In this document: positions 1 to 6,224 of the stretch, piece by piece
Position numbering within the stretch: position 1 is the first letter of the stretch
How the letters are laid out: the number at the start of each line of letters is the position of its first letter
From: Piscirickettsiaceae bacterium
GTDB lineage: Bacteria > Pseudomonadota > Gammaproteobacteria > Thiomicrospirales > Thiomicrospiraceae
DNA: 6,408 bases
Assembly: GCA_027019045.1 (NCBI GenBank)
Contig: JALUXI010000260.1
Span: 1 to 6,408, forward strand
Reading direction: 5' to 3'
Translations under genes and position numbers: made by a program
The notes under the pieces: model-generated
What the model was told of the DNA's origin: nothing
The model's database searches: none
What the model saw: the letters and a program-made list of their open reading frames with translations, nothing else

Positions 1-14
1 TTCCGTGGCAGCAG

Positions 15-1091
15 GTGCAGTTTGCCCAGCCTCAGTGGTTGCTCTGGGGGGCGGGTTTGATTGGGTTGATGTGGCTACTGCATTGGTTTAGACCTGCTCT
101 TTCAGATCTAGAACAGCCGCCCAGTTCTCAAGGTCGCTCCTTTCGGCATCCGTTGCTTGAGCAGTTTTTGCAAAGTTCAAAAAATGTTCAAAATCCCCAG
201 TCCCGCAGCCCGCAGCCGCTTTGGCAACGACTCGGTTGGCAGCTTTTACGGCTGTTGATTGCCGCTTTTTTGATTTTAGCACTGGCACAGCCCGAGTTAC
301 TGCAATCACCCAAGCCTGAAGCCAGCAAACAGGCAGTGCGGGATATTCAATTTGTGGTGGAAAGCTCGGTCACCTTTGTGTTGCCAGATTATGAGTTGGC
401 AGGCAAGCCAGTGAGTCGGATGGAGGTAGTGAAATCGGTATTGGACGACTTTATTCAGCAGCTTGAAGGCAACCGTTTTGGCATTTCTATTTTTGCCGAG
501 CAGGCGTATACTTTGTTGCCGCTCACAGAAGATGCCCAAGCGGCGAGGTTGAGTTTGCAACGCTTAAAACCCTTTTTGGCAGGGCGAACGGATGAAGGCA
601 TGGGCGAAGCGTTGGGTTTGGCACTGCAACAGATCGACCAGCAGGGGACAGCACCGAATCGGGTGGTGGTGCTGATCAGCGATGGCTTGAGCCAACCGAG
701 CAAGATACCGCTCTCCTCAGTAGTGACCTATGCTCAAGGGATGAATGTGCCGATTTACACCATTGGCATCGGGGCGGGCAGTGCCAAGGCGGACAAGCGG
801 CAGTTTAGCGGTTTGAACTACACGCCTTTGGATCCCACCATCTTGAAATGGCTAGCCAAGGAGACGGGCGGGCAATATTATCGAGTTGGCAGCGGGCAGG
901 ATTTGCAGCAGGTGTTGACACAGATTCGTCAAAGTGCAGGCAAGCCAGTAATGCTTCCACCGCCGCCACCTCGCCATCTTCCGCTTTACTTCTGGCCACT
1001 CTATGTCGTGGTTGGCTTGGTGATGCTCTATTTTGTTCTGCTGACTTTTTTCCACCCCGCCAGTCGGCAAAACCCAGCAGGAGGGCAATAG
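15..1091 (+). CDS. batA: BatA-like VWA-domain inner-membrane protein
   Basis: A 358-residue von Willebrand factor A (VWA) protein of the Bat type. Membrane helices are predicted at about residues 7-25, 76-92 and 322-346, with the VWA domain between the second and third (about 108-305). Strand-loop patterns of the fold are clear (RFGISIF near 154, VVVLISDG near 217, IYTIGIG further on). The MIDAS metal motif is altered: the usual DxSxS reads E116-S-S118-V-T120, while T192 and D223 are kept. Five consecutive prolines (315-319) precede the last helix. The GTG start at 15 places the family-typical FAxPxWLL motif right at the N-terminus, but I see only a weak ribosome-binding site and the frame stays open to the window's left edge, so an upstream start is possible. 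The stop directly abuts the next gene. By family knowledge it would act in a membrane complex with a MoxR ATPase and the other Bat proteins; the substrate is unknown. Confidence 0.9.
   Translation: MQFAQPQWLLWGAGLIGLMWLLHWFRPALSDLEQPPSSQGRSFRHPLLEQFLQSSKNVQNPQSRSPQPLWQRLGWQLLRLLIAAFLILALAQPELLQSPKPEASKQAVRDIQFVVESSVTFVLPDYELAGKPVSRMEVVKSVLDDFIQQLEGNRFGISIFAEQAYTLLPLTEDAQAARLSLQRLKPFLAGRTDEGMGEALGLALQQIDQQGTAPNRVVVLISDGLSQPSKIPLSSVVTYAQGMNVPIYTIGIGAGSAKADKRQFSGLNYTPLDPTILKWLAKETGGQYYRVGSGQDLQQVLTQIRQSAGKPVMLPPPPPRHLPLYFWPLYVVVGLVMLYFVLLTFFHPASRQNPAGGQ
1078..1085 (+). promoter_or_regulatory. Ribosome-binding site of batBC
   Basis: A strong Shine-Dalgarno sequence (AGGAGGG) lies inside the last codons of batA, 6 nt before the ATG at 1092. 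It supports that start and suggests translational coupling, because the batA stop codon ends at 1091. Confidence 0.85.
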
Positions 1092-3041
1092 ATGAGCTGG
1101 GAAGCATTGCAACATCTTTGGGCGACTTTACAGTGGCGAGCCCCCATTTGGTTATGGCTCATTCCTTTGCTGCCGCTGTTATGGTGGGCAAAAGGGCTGT
1201 GGCAACGCCATCAACAAGCTCAGTTTGCCGACCCTGCCCTCTGGCCTTGGCTGGAGGTGAGTAGCGGACGCACGCCTCAGCAGTCTCTGAAAGCGATCGC
1301 CAAGAAAATCATTTCGCCTGCGGCGATGCTGGCTTGGGGTTGGTTATTTTTAATGATCGCCTTGGCGGGGCCTCGCAGTTTACAGAATGAACAGAAGGCG
1401 GCGATGCGAAATGGGGTGGATATTTTGGTGGTGATGGATCTCTCCCGTTCCATGGAGGCAAAAGATGTTTCCCCCAGCCGCTTTGAGTTTGCCAAAGCGT
1501 GGGTCAGTGCCTTGAGCCAGCAACTGGCACCCAGTGACCGTATCGGGTTGCTTGCTTATCAAGCCTATCCGCATTTGGTCGCCCCTTTGACCCGTGATAA
1601 AGCCCTCTTTGCCCATTTTCTCGGTCTGATTCATCCCGATATGATGCCCACTCGGGGCAGCCGATTACGCACCGCTTTGGTTGAAGCGCATCGTGTGTTG
1701 AAGCAGACGGCTGAGCAACCGACATTATTGCTCGTTTTCACCAATGGACAACCTGATCCTTGGCTGCTGCAGCCTGAACCGCAAGGCTATGCCCAGTTAA
1801 ACAAAGAGGTGATACCAACGGAGATTTTTGGTGTCGGTACGCCTCAAGCGGTGCCGCTATTTGAGGCGGATCATAAAAAACTACGAGTCAATGGCTTGCT
1901 GGTGCAGACTCGATTGGAAGAGGCGTTTTTGCAAAAAATCGCCCAACAGGTCGGTGGCGATTATCAACGCCTTACTGCCAGTCATGCTCAGCAACAGCAG
2001 CTGCTTGAGCAGATTCAACAGCTTGCCAAGCCCTTGAAAATTCAAGAAAACCAAGCCATCTGGCAAGATCACAGTTTCCCCTTTATTTTGGCGGCTTTCC
2101 TCGCCTTTTTATGGGCATGGTTCCCGATTTCCATGCGGTTACAAAGCAGCAAACCAACTTCCAGCACAGCAGGACTGGGAATTTTGGCATTTTCGGCAAT
2201 TTTGGGTGTATTTTCGTTTGCCCTGCCGCAACCGAGTGTGGCTGCAGACGGTTTAGATTTAAAAGCGGTGCAGCAGGCAAAATTGGCGTATCAAGCTTAT
2301 CAAAATCATGACTATGAATTGGCGACGCAACTTTTTGATGAGGTGGGCGGCTTTTTCGGCTGGTTCAATGCGGGCGATGCGGCTTATCGCAATAAAGACT
2401 ATGAATCGGCCGTTTTCTATTTCCGCCAAGCCTTTAAAGCGGCAACCAGCGATGAGCAGCGAGCCAAGGCGCTTTATAATTTAGGCAATACCTATTTCGT
2501 CACCAACCTCTTGGACAAAGCGATTGAAGCCTACCAAGGGGCTTTACGCTATCAGCCTGACAACCCCAAGGCACACCATAATTTAGCCTTGGCAGAGGCG
2601 AGGTTAAAGCTGGTTTTGCAAGGCAAGGGCAAGCAGAAAAAGGGCAAAGGGGGCGGAAAAAATAGAGATGAAGAGGGCGCTTTCTTTGGTGGACAGAAGC
2701 CTTCAGAGAATCCAGAGCCAGGTAAAGGCGGGGAGGGCGACTTGGAAAATGTGAGTGGCAAATTCCAGAAGTACACCCGCCCTGATGCAGAAGATGCCAC
2801 TCAATATGGCGTGTCATCAGCCTCTTCGCAGGCATTGAAAAGTTTAGGCGACGGTTCCGCTCAAGCAAATGCGATTTTAGAGGCCGAACGCCAACAGCAG
2901 ATAGTGGCCGATTTGGAACAGCAGTTGAAACAGGTGTCGGATAAACAGGCGATGCTGCTGAAACGCATTTTTGAAAGAGAAGAGGGGTACATGGCACCTC
3001 AAGCACAGCCGCATCAAATGAAAGGAATTCAACCGTGGTAA
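1092..3041 (+). CDS. batB: BatB-BatC fusion: VWA domain plus TPR repeats, inner membrane
   Basis: A 649-residue two-part protein. Part one is BatB-like: helices at about 18-36 and 77-95, a VWA domain (about 108-310) and a helix at about 329-348. Its MIDAS begins canonically (D116-L-S118-R-S120), but the threonine position is S190 and the usual aspartate of the TDG motif is N218. Part two is BatC-like: a further hydrophobic segment (360-379), TPR repeats at about 396-419, 423-451 and 458-491 with a partial fourth, then a Gly/Lys-rich linker (509-527) and a Gln-rich, coiled-coil-like segment (about 595-630) ending in the LLKRIFEREEGY motif that I associate with BatC C-termini. The start has a strong ribosome-binding site and abuts the batA stop; the end overlaps batD by 7 nt. 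In other bacteria BatB and BatC are separate genes; the fused form is common in Gammaproteobacteria. The TPR part probably faces the periplasm, but the topology is inferred. Confidence 0.9.
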   Translation: MSWEALQHLWATLQWRAPIWLWLIPLLPLLWWAKGLWQRHQQAQFADPALWPWLEVSSGRTPQQSLKAIAKKIISPAAMLAWGWLFLMIALAGPRSLQNEQKAAMRNGVDILVVMDLSRSMEAKDVSPSRFEFAKAWVSALSQQLAPSDRIGLLAYQAYPHLVAPLTRDKALFAHFLGLIHPDMMPTRGSRLRTALVEAHRVLKQTAEQPTLLLVFTNGQPDPWLLQPEPQGYAQLNKEVIPTEIFGVGTPQAVPLFEADHKKLRVNGLLVQTRLEEAFLQKIAQQVGGDYQRLTASHAQQQQLLEQIQQLAKPLKIQENQAIWQDHSFPFILAAFLAFLWAWFPISMRLQSSKPTSSTAGLGILAFSAILGVFSFALPQPSVAADGLDLKAVQQAKLAYQAYQNHDYELATQLFDEVGGFFGWFNAGDAAYRNKDYESAVFYFRQAFKAATSDEQRAKALYNLGNTYFVTNLLDKAIEAYQGALRYQPDNPKAHHNLALAEARLKLVLQGKGKQKKGKGGGKNRDEEGAFFGGQKPSENPEPGKGGEGDLENVSGKFQKYTRPDAEDATQYGVSSASSQALKSLGDGSAQANAILEAERQQQIVADLEQQLKQVSDKQAMLLKRIFEREEGYMAPQAQPHQMKGIQPW

Positions 3042-4618
3042 TAAGCAGTGTGTTACCGAAGGTATTACCGAGATTATTGTTGCTCATCCTGTTGAGCCTG
3101 ATGAGCTTGTCAGTCTGGGCGGCGGTCAGCGAGCCGATTAAAATCAAATTCTCTCGCACCCACTTTCAAATGGGCGAATCCACCACCCTTTATCTGCAAG
3201 GCGAGCATGTTGAAGAGAAGGTGCCGCCTGCACTGGTGGAGCAGTTACGGCGTTATTTAATGGTGTTTCATGTTGAGGGTAACGGGGATTCGGTGCGGTT
3301 TATTCTCTATGCCCAAAAACCAGGCAACTTTATGTTTCCCGCTTTTAATCAAGGCGATTTTCACCTCAAAGCCCAGCATTTTGAGATTACCTCCAACCCT
3401 GAAGTGAAGCTTGCTTGGCAGCGGGATGCGAAAAAGCTGTTTCAACATCAGACGCTGAATTGGTCGGTCACCGCCCAGTTGGCAGACCCCACCTATCGGG
3501 CAAAACTGCATCTGGTGGAAGAGCAGGAGGCGGTGAACCGAGGGGAGAGACCGCTAGTTGACAAGCCCGCTTACCGAACCTTGAGTAGCGGTTTAGCGAT
3601 AGCAGAACGCAAAACGCAGGGTGGGCGTATTGAGCGATTATTTACCGCAGCCTACACCTTTAAGCAGGTGGGGCAGGTGAAGGCGGTGGTACCCTATTTA
3701 GAGGTGCATAATCGCAGCCAAAGACCTTGGCGATTCTTTGCTTATCCCAACCGACACTTTATGTTCCATGTGAAACCGCTGCCCAGCTATCTACCGCCCA
3801 ATCTCCCTGTGGGCAAGCTGTTGCTGAGCGAAACGCCAGTTCATGGTTGGATAGAATCGGGGGATCTGGTGCAGTGGACACTGAAGTTAGTTGGGCAGGG
3901 GGTGGCGGTTGATTTTTTGCCCAGTCTGGATAATCAACTCCAAGGCGATCAAGCCACCCGCTGGTTAGCTAATAGTCTTCAAAAAGAAGAAACCTTTACC
4001 CCAGCAGGCTATCAAAGCCAACTCAGTTTGCATCAGCCAATTCAGTTTATGCATTTTGGGTGGCATGCGTTACCCGAGATTCGATTGCTCAGCTTTAACC
4101 CCCACACCGAAAAGGTTGAAATCACTCAACTCCCCAGCCAAACACTCTGGGTGTGGCCAGCAGGACTGGGGATTTTGGCAAAATTGCTGGTTTTTCTGCT
4201 CGGCATTGGATTGTTGGCATTCAGCCTTTGGGGATTTAAATTGAGTCAGCAAAGAAGGCGACACCTTCAAGCGATTCGTTTAGCTCATTCGCCACAAACG
4301 CTGTGGTGCCGTTTGCAAGCCTATTTAAAGTGGCTTGCCACGGCTCAAACGGCAGAGCATATCGATGCTTGCGAGACGCATCAACTCGGTCATCCCGTTG
4401 CGACCTTTTGGCAAAAGGTACAGCAACTTCGTAACCAAAAATGGGGCAAGCAAGAGTCTCAACTAGCAGAACAGCTCAATCAAGTCCTCTTTGCCCCTAC
4501 GGCAGTGCATCCAGATTTTGAAGCCTTAAAACAGGTAGTCTTTACTTGGAGCCGCCAGCAAACAGTCTGGCAGAAAATGAAACAGTATTTTTTAGCTAAC
4601 TACTCAGCTCACCCCTGA
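3035..4618 (+). CDS. batD: BatD-like membrane-anchored protein (oxygen-tolerance family)
   Basis: A 527-residue protein with a signal peptide (residues 1-29: basic KVLPR, Leu-rich core, likely cleavage after VWA), a long beta-rich extracytoplasmic region (about 30-370), one membrane helix (about 375-397) followed by basic residues (QQRRR), and a cytoplasmic tail of about 125 residues. This layout, and its place after batA and batBC, fit the BatD family. The GTG start at 3035 overlaps the end of batBC by 7 nt and has AAAGGA (3021-3026) 8 nt upstream, so coupled translation is likely. The last residues, NYSAHP and the stop, are encoded by the left arm of a palindromic element at 4598-4709, so the native C-terminus may have been changed. 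The biochemical role of BatD is not established; the family was linked to oxygen tolerance in Bacteroides and to stress or cell-envelope phenotypes elsewhere. Confidence 0.88.
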   Translation: MVISSVLPKVLPRLLLLILLSLMSLSVWAAVSEPIKIKFSRTHFQMGESTTLYLQGEHVEEKVPPALVEQLRRYLMVFHVEGNGDSVRFILYAQKPGNFMFPAFNQGDFHLKAQHFEITSNPEVKLAWQRDAKKLFQHQTLNWSVTAQLADPTYRAKLHLVEEQEAVNRGERPLVDKPAYRTLSSGLAIAERKTQGGRIERLFTAAYTFKQVGQVKAVVPYLEVHNRSQRPWRFFAYPNRHFMFHVKPLPSYLPPNLPVGKLLLSETPVHGWIESGDLVQWTLKLVGQGVAVDFLPSLDNQLQGDQATRWLANSLQKEETFTPAGYQSQLSLHQPIQFMHFGWHALPEIRLLSFNPHTEKVEITQLPSQTLWVWPAGLGILAKLLVFLLGIGLLAFSLWGFKLSQQRRRHLQAIRLAHSPQTLWCRLQAYLKWLATAQTAEHIDACETHQLGHPVATFWQKVQQLRNQKWGKQESQLAEQLNQVLFAPTAVHPDFEALKQVVFTWSRQQTVWQKMKQYFLANYSAHP

Positions 4619-4709
4619 AATCCGTCACTACTGCGTTGGAAAATGGTCATTTACGGAACGAACATTTTCCGTCTTAAATTGACGAATTTCAGGGGAATCT
4701 GAGCAGTTG
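4598..4709. repeat. Long imperfect palindrome (MITE- or REP-like), overlaps batD 3' end
   Basis: The arms 4598-4627 and 4680-4708 are near-complementary: AACTACTCAG pairs with CTGAGCAGTT, and CCCCTGAAAT-CGTCA pairs with TGACG-ATTTCAGGGG, with a few mismatches and one or two unpaired bases. An inner stem (GGAAAATG 4638-4645 with CATTTTCC 4663-4670) shares the same centre near 4653, so the whole stretch is one palindrome. A short T-run (4711-4715) follows on the plus strand, so it may also end bat transcription. It has no coding capacity of its own except for the batD tail. I see no target-site duplication. Confidence 0.75.
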
Positions 4710-4713
4710 CTTT

Positions 4714-4953
4714 TTAAAAGTCCTTAAACACCGATTTTGACTTCTTCCAAGCAATCCAGCTGGCGTAAGCAAAGCTGCCGAATAGAACGGTTAAGCCAAT
4801 ATTTGCCATTAAGCTAGAAAAGCTATTTTCTCGCACCAGACTTGGAATAATCAGCATGATGCCAATCACCGCCCCTAAGGTAAAAGTTTTCAGAGCCGTT
4901 TTAAAAATCGCTTTTTGTAACAGTCGCTTGTGTTCTTTTGATCCAATTTCCAT
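4714..4953 (-). CDS. Small two-helix membrane protein of unknown function
   Basis: A 79-residue protein I do not recognise. A basic N-terminus (KEHKRLLQK) leads to two predicted membrane helices at about residues 23-41 and 49-68, joined by a short polar loop, with a Lys-rich C-terminus (WKKSKSVFKDF). Positive charges on both ends suggest that both termini are cytoplasmic. The ATG at 4953 has AGGA (4962-4965) at 8 nt spacing, supporting the start. It lies downstream of trxC on the same strand, but trxC's terminator ends directly before this ribosome-binding site, so its expression depends on read-through or on a promoter inside the trxC 3' region; I find no convincing one. Its stop lies just past the palindrome separating it from the convergent bat operon. 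Confidence 0.65.
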   Translation of the reverse strand: MEIGSKEHKRLLQKAIFKTALKTFTLGAVIGIMLIIPSLVRENSFSSLMANIGLTVLFGSFAYASWIAWKKSKSVFKDF

Positions 4954-4965
4954 TGATATATTCCT

Positions 4966-4993
4966 AAAATAAAAACCCAGCCTAAGCTGGGTT
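4966..4993 (-). terminator. Intrinsic terminator of trxC
   Basis: Read on the minus strand, a perfect 8-bp stem (AACCCAGC, 4-nt loop, GCTGGGTT; 4974-4993) runs into TTTTTATTTT (4975-4966). It lies 29 nt after the trxC stop. The T-run is followed at once by the ribosome-binding site of the next gene. Confidence 0.88.
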
Positions 4994-5022
4994 AAGTATG
5001 ATTTGATTAAGGGAGGTTAGCA

Positions 5023-5445
5023 TTAAATATGCTGATTCACCCACTGAGTAAACTGTGGCAAGCTTAAAGCGCCTGAGATACGGTTCACCTCTTGCCCATT
5101 TTTAAAGATGGCCAAAGTCGGAATCGAACGAATCCCAAACTGAGCCGCTACTTGTTGCTCTGTTTCTGTATTGATTTTCACAAATCTCGCTCTGGGTTCA
5201 ATCTGTGCTGCCGCTTGGGCAAAGGTTGGGGCGAACATTTTACAAGGTCCACACCAAGGCGCCCAGAAATCTACCACCAAGGGCAGATCAGTTTTTTGTA
5301 ACGCTTTGATAAATCGATCACCCGTCATCTCGACAGGTTGCCCAGTAAACAATGGCTGCTTACACTTACCACATGTCGGGTTGCTATTTAGTTTATCATC
5401 AGGCACTCGGTTTAAAGCACCACAATGAGGACACGAAATAATCAT
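5023..5445 (-). CDS. trxC: Thioredoxin 2 (TrxC), zinc-ribbon thioredoxin
   Basis: A 140-residue cytoplasmic thiol-disulfide reductase. The N-terminal zinc ribbon has CxxC pairs at C5/C8 and C25/C28, a mark of TrxC. The thioredoxin domain follows, with active site W64-C65-G-P-C68-K and the cis-proline P109 (SIPT). Reduced by NADPH through thioredoxin reductase, TrxC supplies electrons to oxidised proteins; in E. coli it belongs to the oxidative-stress response. Length matches the family. The start at 5445 is chosen because AAGGAG (5453-5458) sits 7 nt upstream and because the protein then begins MIISCPHCG as TrxC proteins do; the same frame is open upstream to 5538, but that part lies in a palindromic repeat and is unlike TrxC. 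Promoter candidate: 5648-5676. I saw no OxyR site that I could support. Confidence 0.96.
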   Translation of the reverse strand: MIISCPHCGALNRVPDDKLNSNPTCGKCKQPLFTGQPVEMTGDRFIKALQKTDLPLVVDFWAPWCGPCKMFAPTFAQAAAQIEPRARFVKINTETEQQVAAQFGIRSIPTLAIFKNGQEVNRISGALSLPQFTQWVNQHI

Positions 5446-5452
5446 TTCACTT

Positions 5453-5458
5453 CTCCTT
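5453..5458 (-). promoter_or_regulatory. Ribosome-binding site deciding the trxC start
   Basis: AAGGAG on the minus strand, 7 nt before the ATG at 5445. It decides against the longer in-frame start at 5538. Its upstream edge is 5 nt from the left arm of the palindrome at 5464-5624. Confidence 0.85.
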
Positions 5459-5463
5459 AAGTT

Positions 5464-5624
5464 GAGAGCTTTGCACGAGATGGTTACACGGATCAAAAAG
5501 GCTAAAATTCCCCGACTCTTCGTTGAAAAACTTGGCAATAGCTAGCTATTCCCTGCGTTTTACGCTTCGATTCGAGAAAATTTTATCTCTTTTTTCTCTC
5601 GTGTCCCACTCATGCAAAGCTCTC
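5464..5624. repeat. 161-bp long imperfect palindrome, MITE-like, in the trxC leader
   Basis: The outer arms GAGAGCTTTGCACGAG (5464-5479) and CTCATGCAAAGCTCTC (5609-5624) are complementary at 15 of 16 positions. Complementarity continues inward (ACACG 5486-5490 with CGTGT 5600-5604; CTAAAATT near 5502 with AATTTTAT near 5580) to a perfect 14-bp palindrome, AATAGCTAGCTATT, at 5537-5550. Outer arms and inner palindrome share one centre (about 5544), so this is a single element rather than chance repeats. No coding capacity. A possible AGTTG direct repeat (5460-5464 and 5626-5630) flanks it but is slightly off-register with the arms. The ends look like insertion-sequence terminal repeats, but I cannot assign a family. 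Confidence 0.75.
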
Positions 5625-5647
5625 TAGTTGATCTTATTTATTCAACT

Positions 5648-5676
5648 TTTATAAGGATAGTCTGTCCACTTTTCAA
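5648..5676 (-). promoter_or_regulatory. Predicted sigma70 promoter for trxC
   Basis: Minus-strand TTGAAA (5671-5676) and TATAAA (5648-5653) are separated by exactly 17 nt; each differs from consensus at one position. The predicted transcript starts near 5641 and gives a leader of about 196 nt that contains the whole palindrome at 5464-5624. Confidence 0.6.
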
Positions 5677-5689
5677 GCCGAAATAGGGC

Positions 5690-6142
5690 TTACTTGACCC
5701 AATCAGGCTTAGGGCTTTCTCGACCACCTGCCTCAAACCCTTCATTCACAAAGCCATGCAAGGTCGCATCATGGGCATAAATCAACTCTACAATTTTAGG
5801 ATCTTCAGCCGTCAACTTCGCTTCAATGCCATTTTCAATCGGCTGGTAGCTCATCTGAATCTCATCTCGATGCTCAAAAAGTGCCGCAAACAGAGGATCC
5901 CAAGAGCGAATAGCTCGTCCCTTGGCAAATCGTCGCTCCATTCCTTCCACATGTTCAATCAACACCTTGACCAATTCGGGATTCTCACTGGTGGTGCGAC
6001 TCATAATGCCATTGGGTAGTTTTTCCGTTTCCCGCTTTAATTCCTTATGGTGTTCCAGCAGCTTAGAAAAAAGTGCCTGATCTGCCTTATGTTCAGCATC
6101 TGAACCATGGCCATGTCGGTATTGGCGTTGGGTATCACTCAT
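5690..6142 (-). CDS. Conserved hypothetical protein with two histidine-containing repeats
   Basis: A 150-residue, charged, soluble protein with no signal peptide or membrane segment. It is an internal duplication: residues 24-75 align without gaps to residues 84-135, at an offset of 60. Shared positions include L24/L84, F25/F85, E30-H31/E90-H91, NGI 44-46/104-106, P55/P115, H64/H124 and G75/G135. The linker RSWDPLF (79-85) is conserved as I recall it in related proteins, some of them joined to cytochrome c-like modules; that recollection is not checked. Histidines H31, H64, H91 and H124 at matched positions could bind a metal or haem in a helical, hemerythrin-like fold, but this is inference. 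A short His-rich N-terminus (YRHGHG, 8-13) precedes the repeats. The ATG at 6142 has AGGAGA (6148-6153) 5 nt upstream. An intrinsic terminator lies just upstream of that site, so expression may be attenuated. Confidence 0.85.
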   Translation of the reverse strand: MSDTQRQYRHGHGSDAEHKADQALFSKLLEHHKELKRETEKLPNGIMSRTTSENPELVKVLIEHVEGMERRFAKGRAIRSWDPLFAALFEHRDEIQMSYQPIENGIEAKLTAEDPKIVELIYAHDATLHGFVNEGFEAGGRESPKPDWVK

Positions 6143-6165
6143 AAGCGTCTCCTAGTGATAAGGGT

Positions 6166-6200
6166 AAAAAAAAGCACGATACTGCCCAGCAATACCGTGC
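6166..6200 (-). terminator. Strong intrinsic terminator before the repeat-protein gene
   Basis: On the minus strand a 12-bp stem (6189-6200 with 6174-6185, loop TGG) is followed by eight Ts (6173-6166). Two of the pairs are G:U in minus-strand RNA but A:C mismatches in plus-strand RNA, so the structure is directional. It ends 12 nt before the ribosome-binding site of the 6142 gene. It could end the gene at the right edge, a small RNA, or act as an attenuator. Confidence 0.9.
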
Positions 6201-6224
6201 CTAATTTCTGAGGAGCAAAACCTC

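Noticed and set aside
1..14. End of an upstream DUF4381-type gene
   Set aside because: The family context predicts such a gene, but 14 bases give no recognisable sequence; the alternative frames run to stops at 58-60 and 92-94, implying improbably long overlaps.
2500..3159. 219-codon open frame on the minus strand opposite batBC and batD
   Set aside because: It lies wholly against well-supported genes, its protein is Pro/Leu/Arg-rich without domain character, and it is a shadow of the coding frame.
5446..5538. N-terminal extension of TrxC by 31 residues in the same frame
   Set aside because: The internal ATG has an optimal ribosome-binding site and gives a canonical TrxC start; the extension is encoded by the palindromic element and resembles nothing in the family.
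5464..5624. CRISPR or attachment site
   Set aside because: There is one palindrome with a single centre, no spaced direct repeats, and no integrase or cas gene nearby.
5675..5691. Short hairpin (AAGCC/GGCTT) at the stop of the repeat-protein gene as a terminator
   Set aside because: Only 5 bp with no T-run after it, and it overlaps the -35 box of the trxC promoter.
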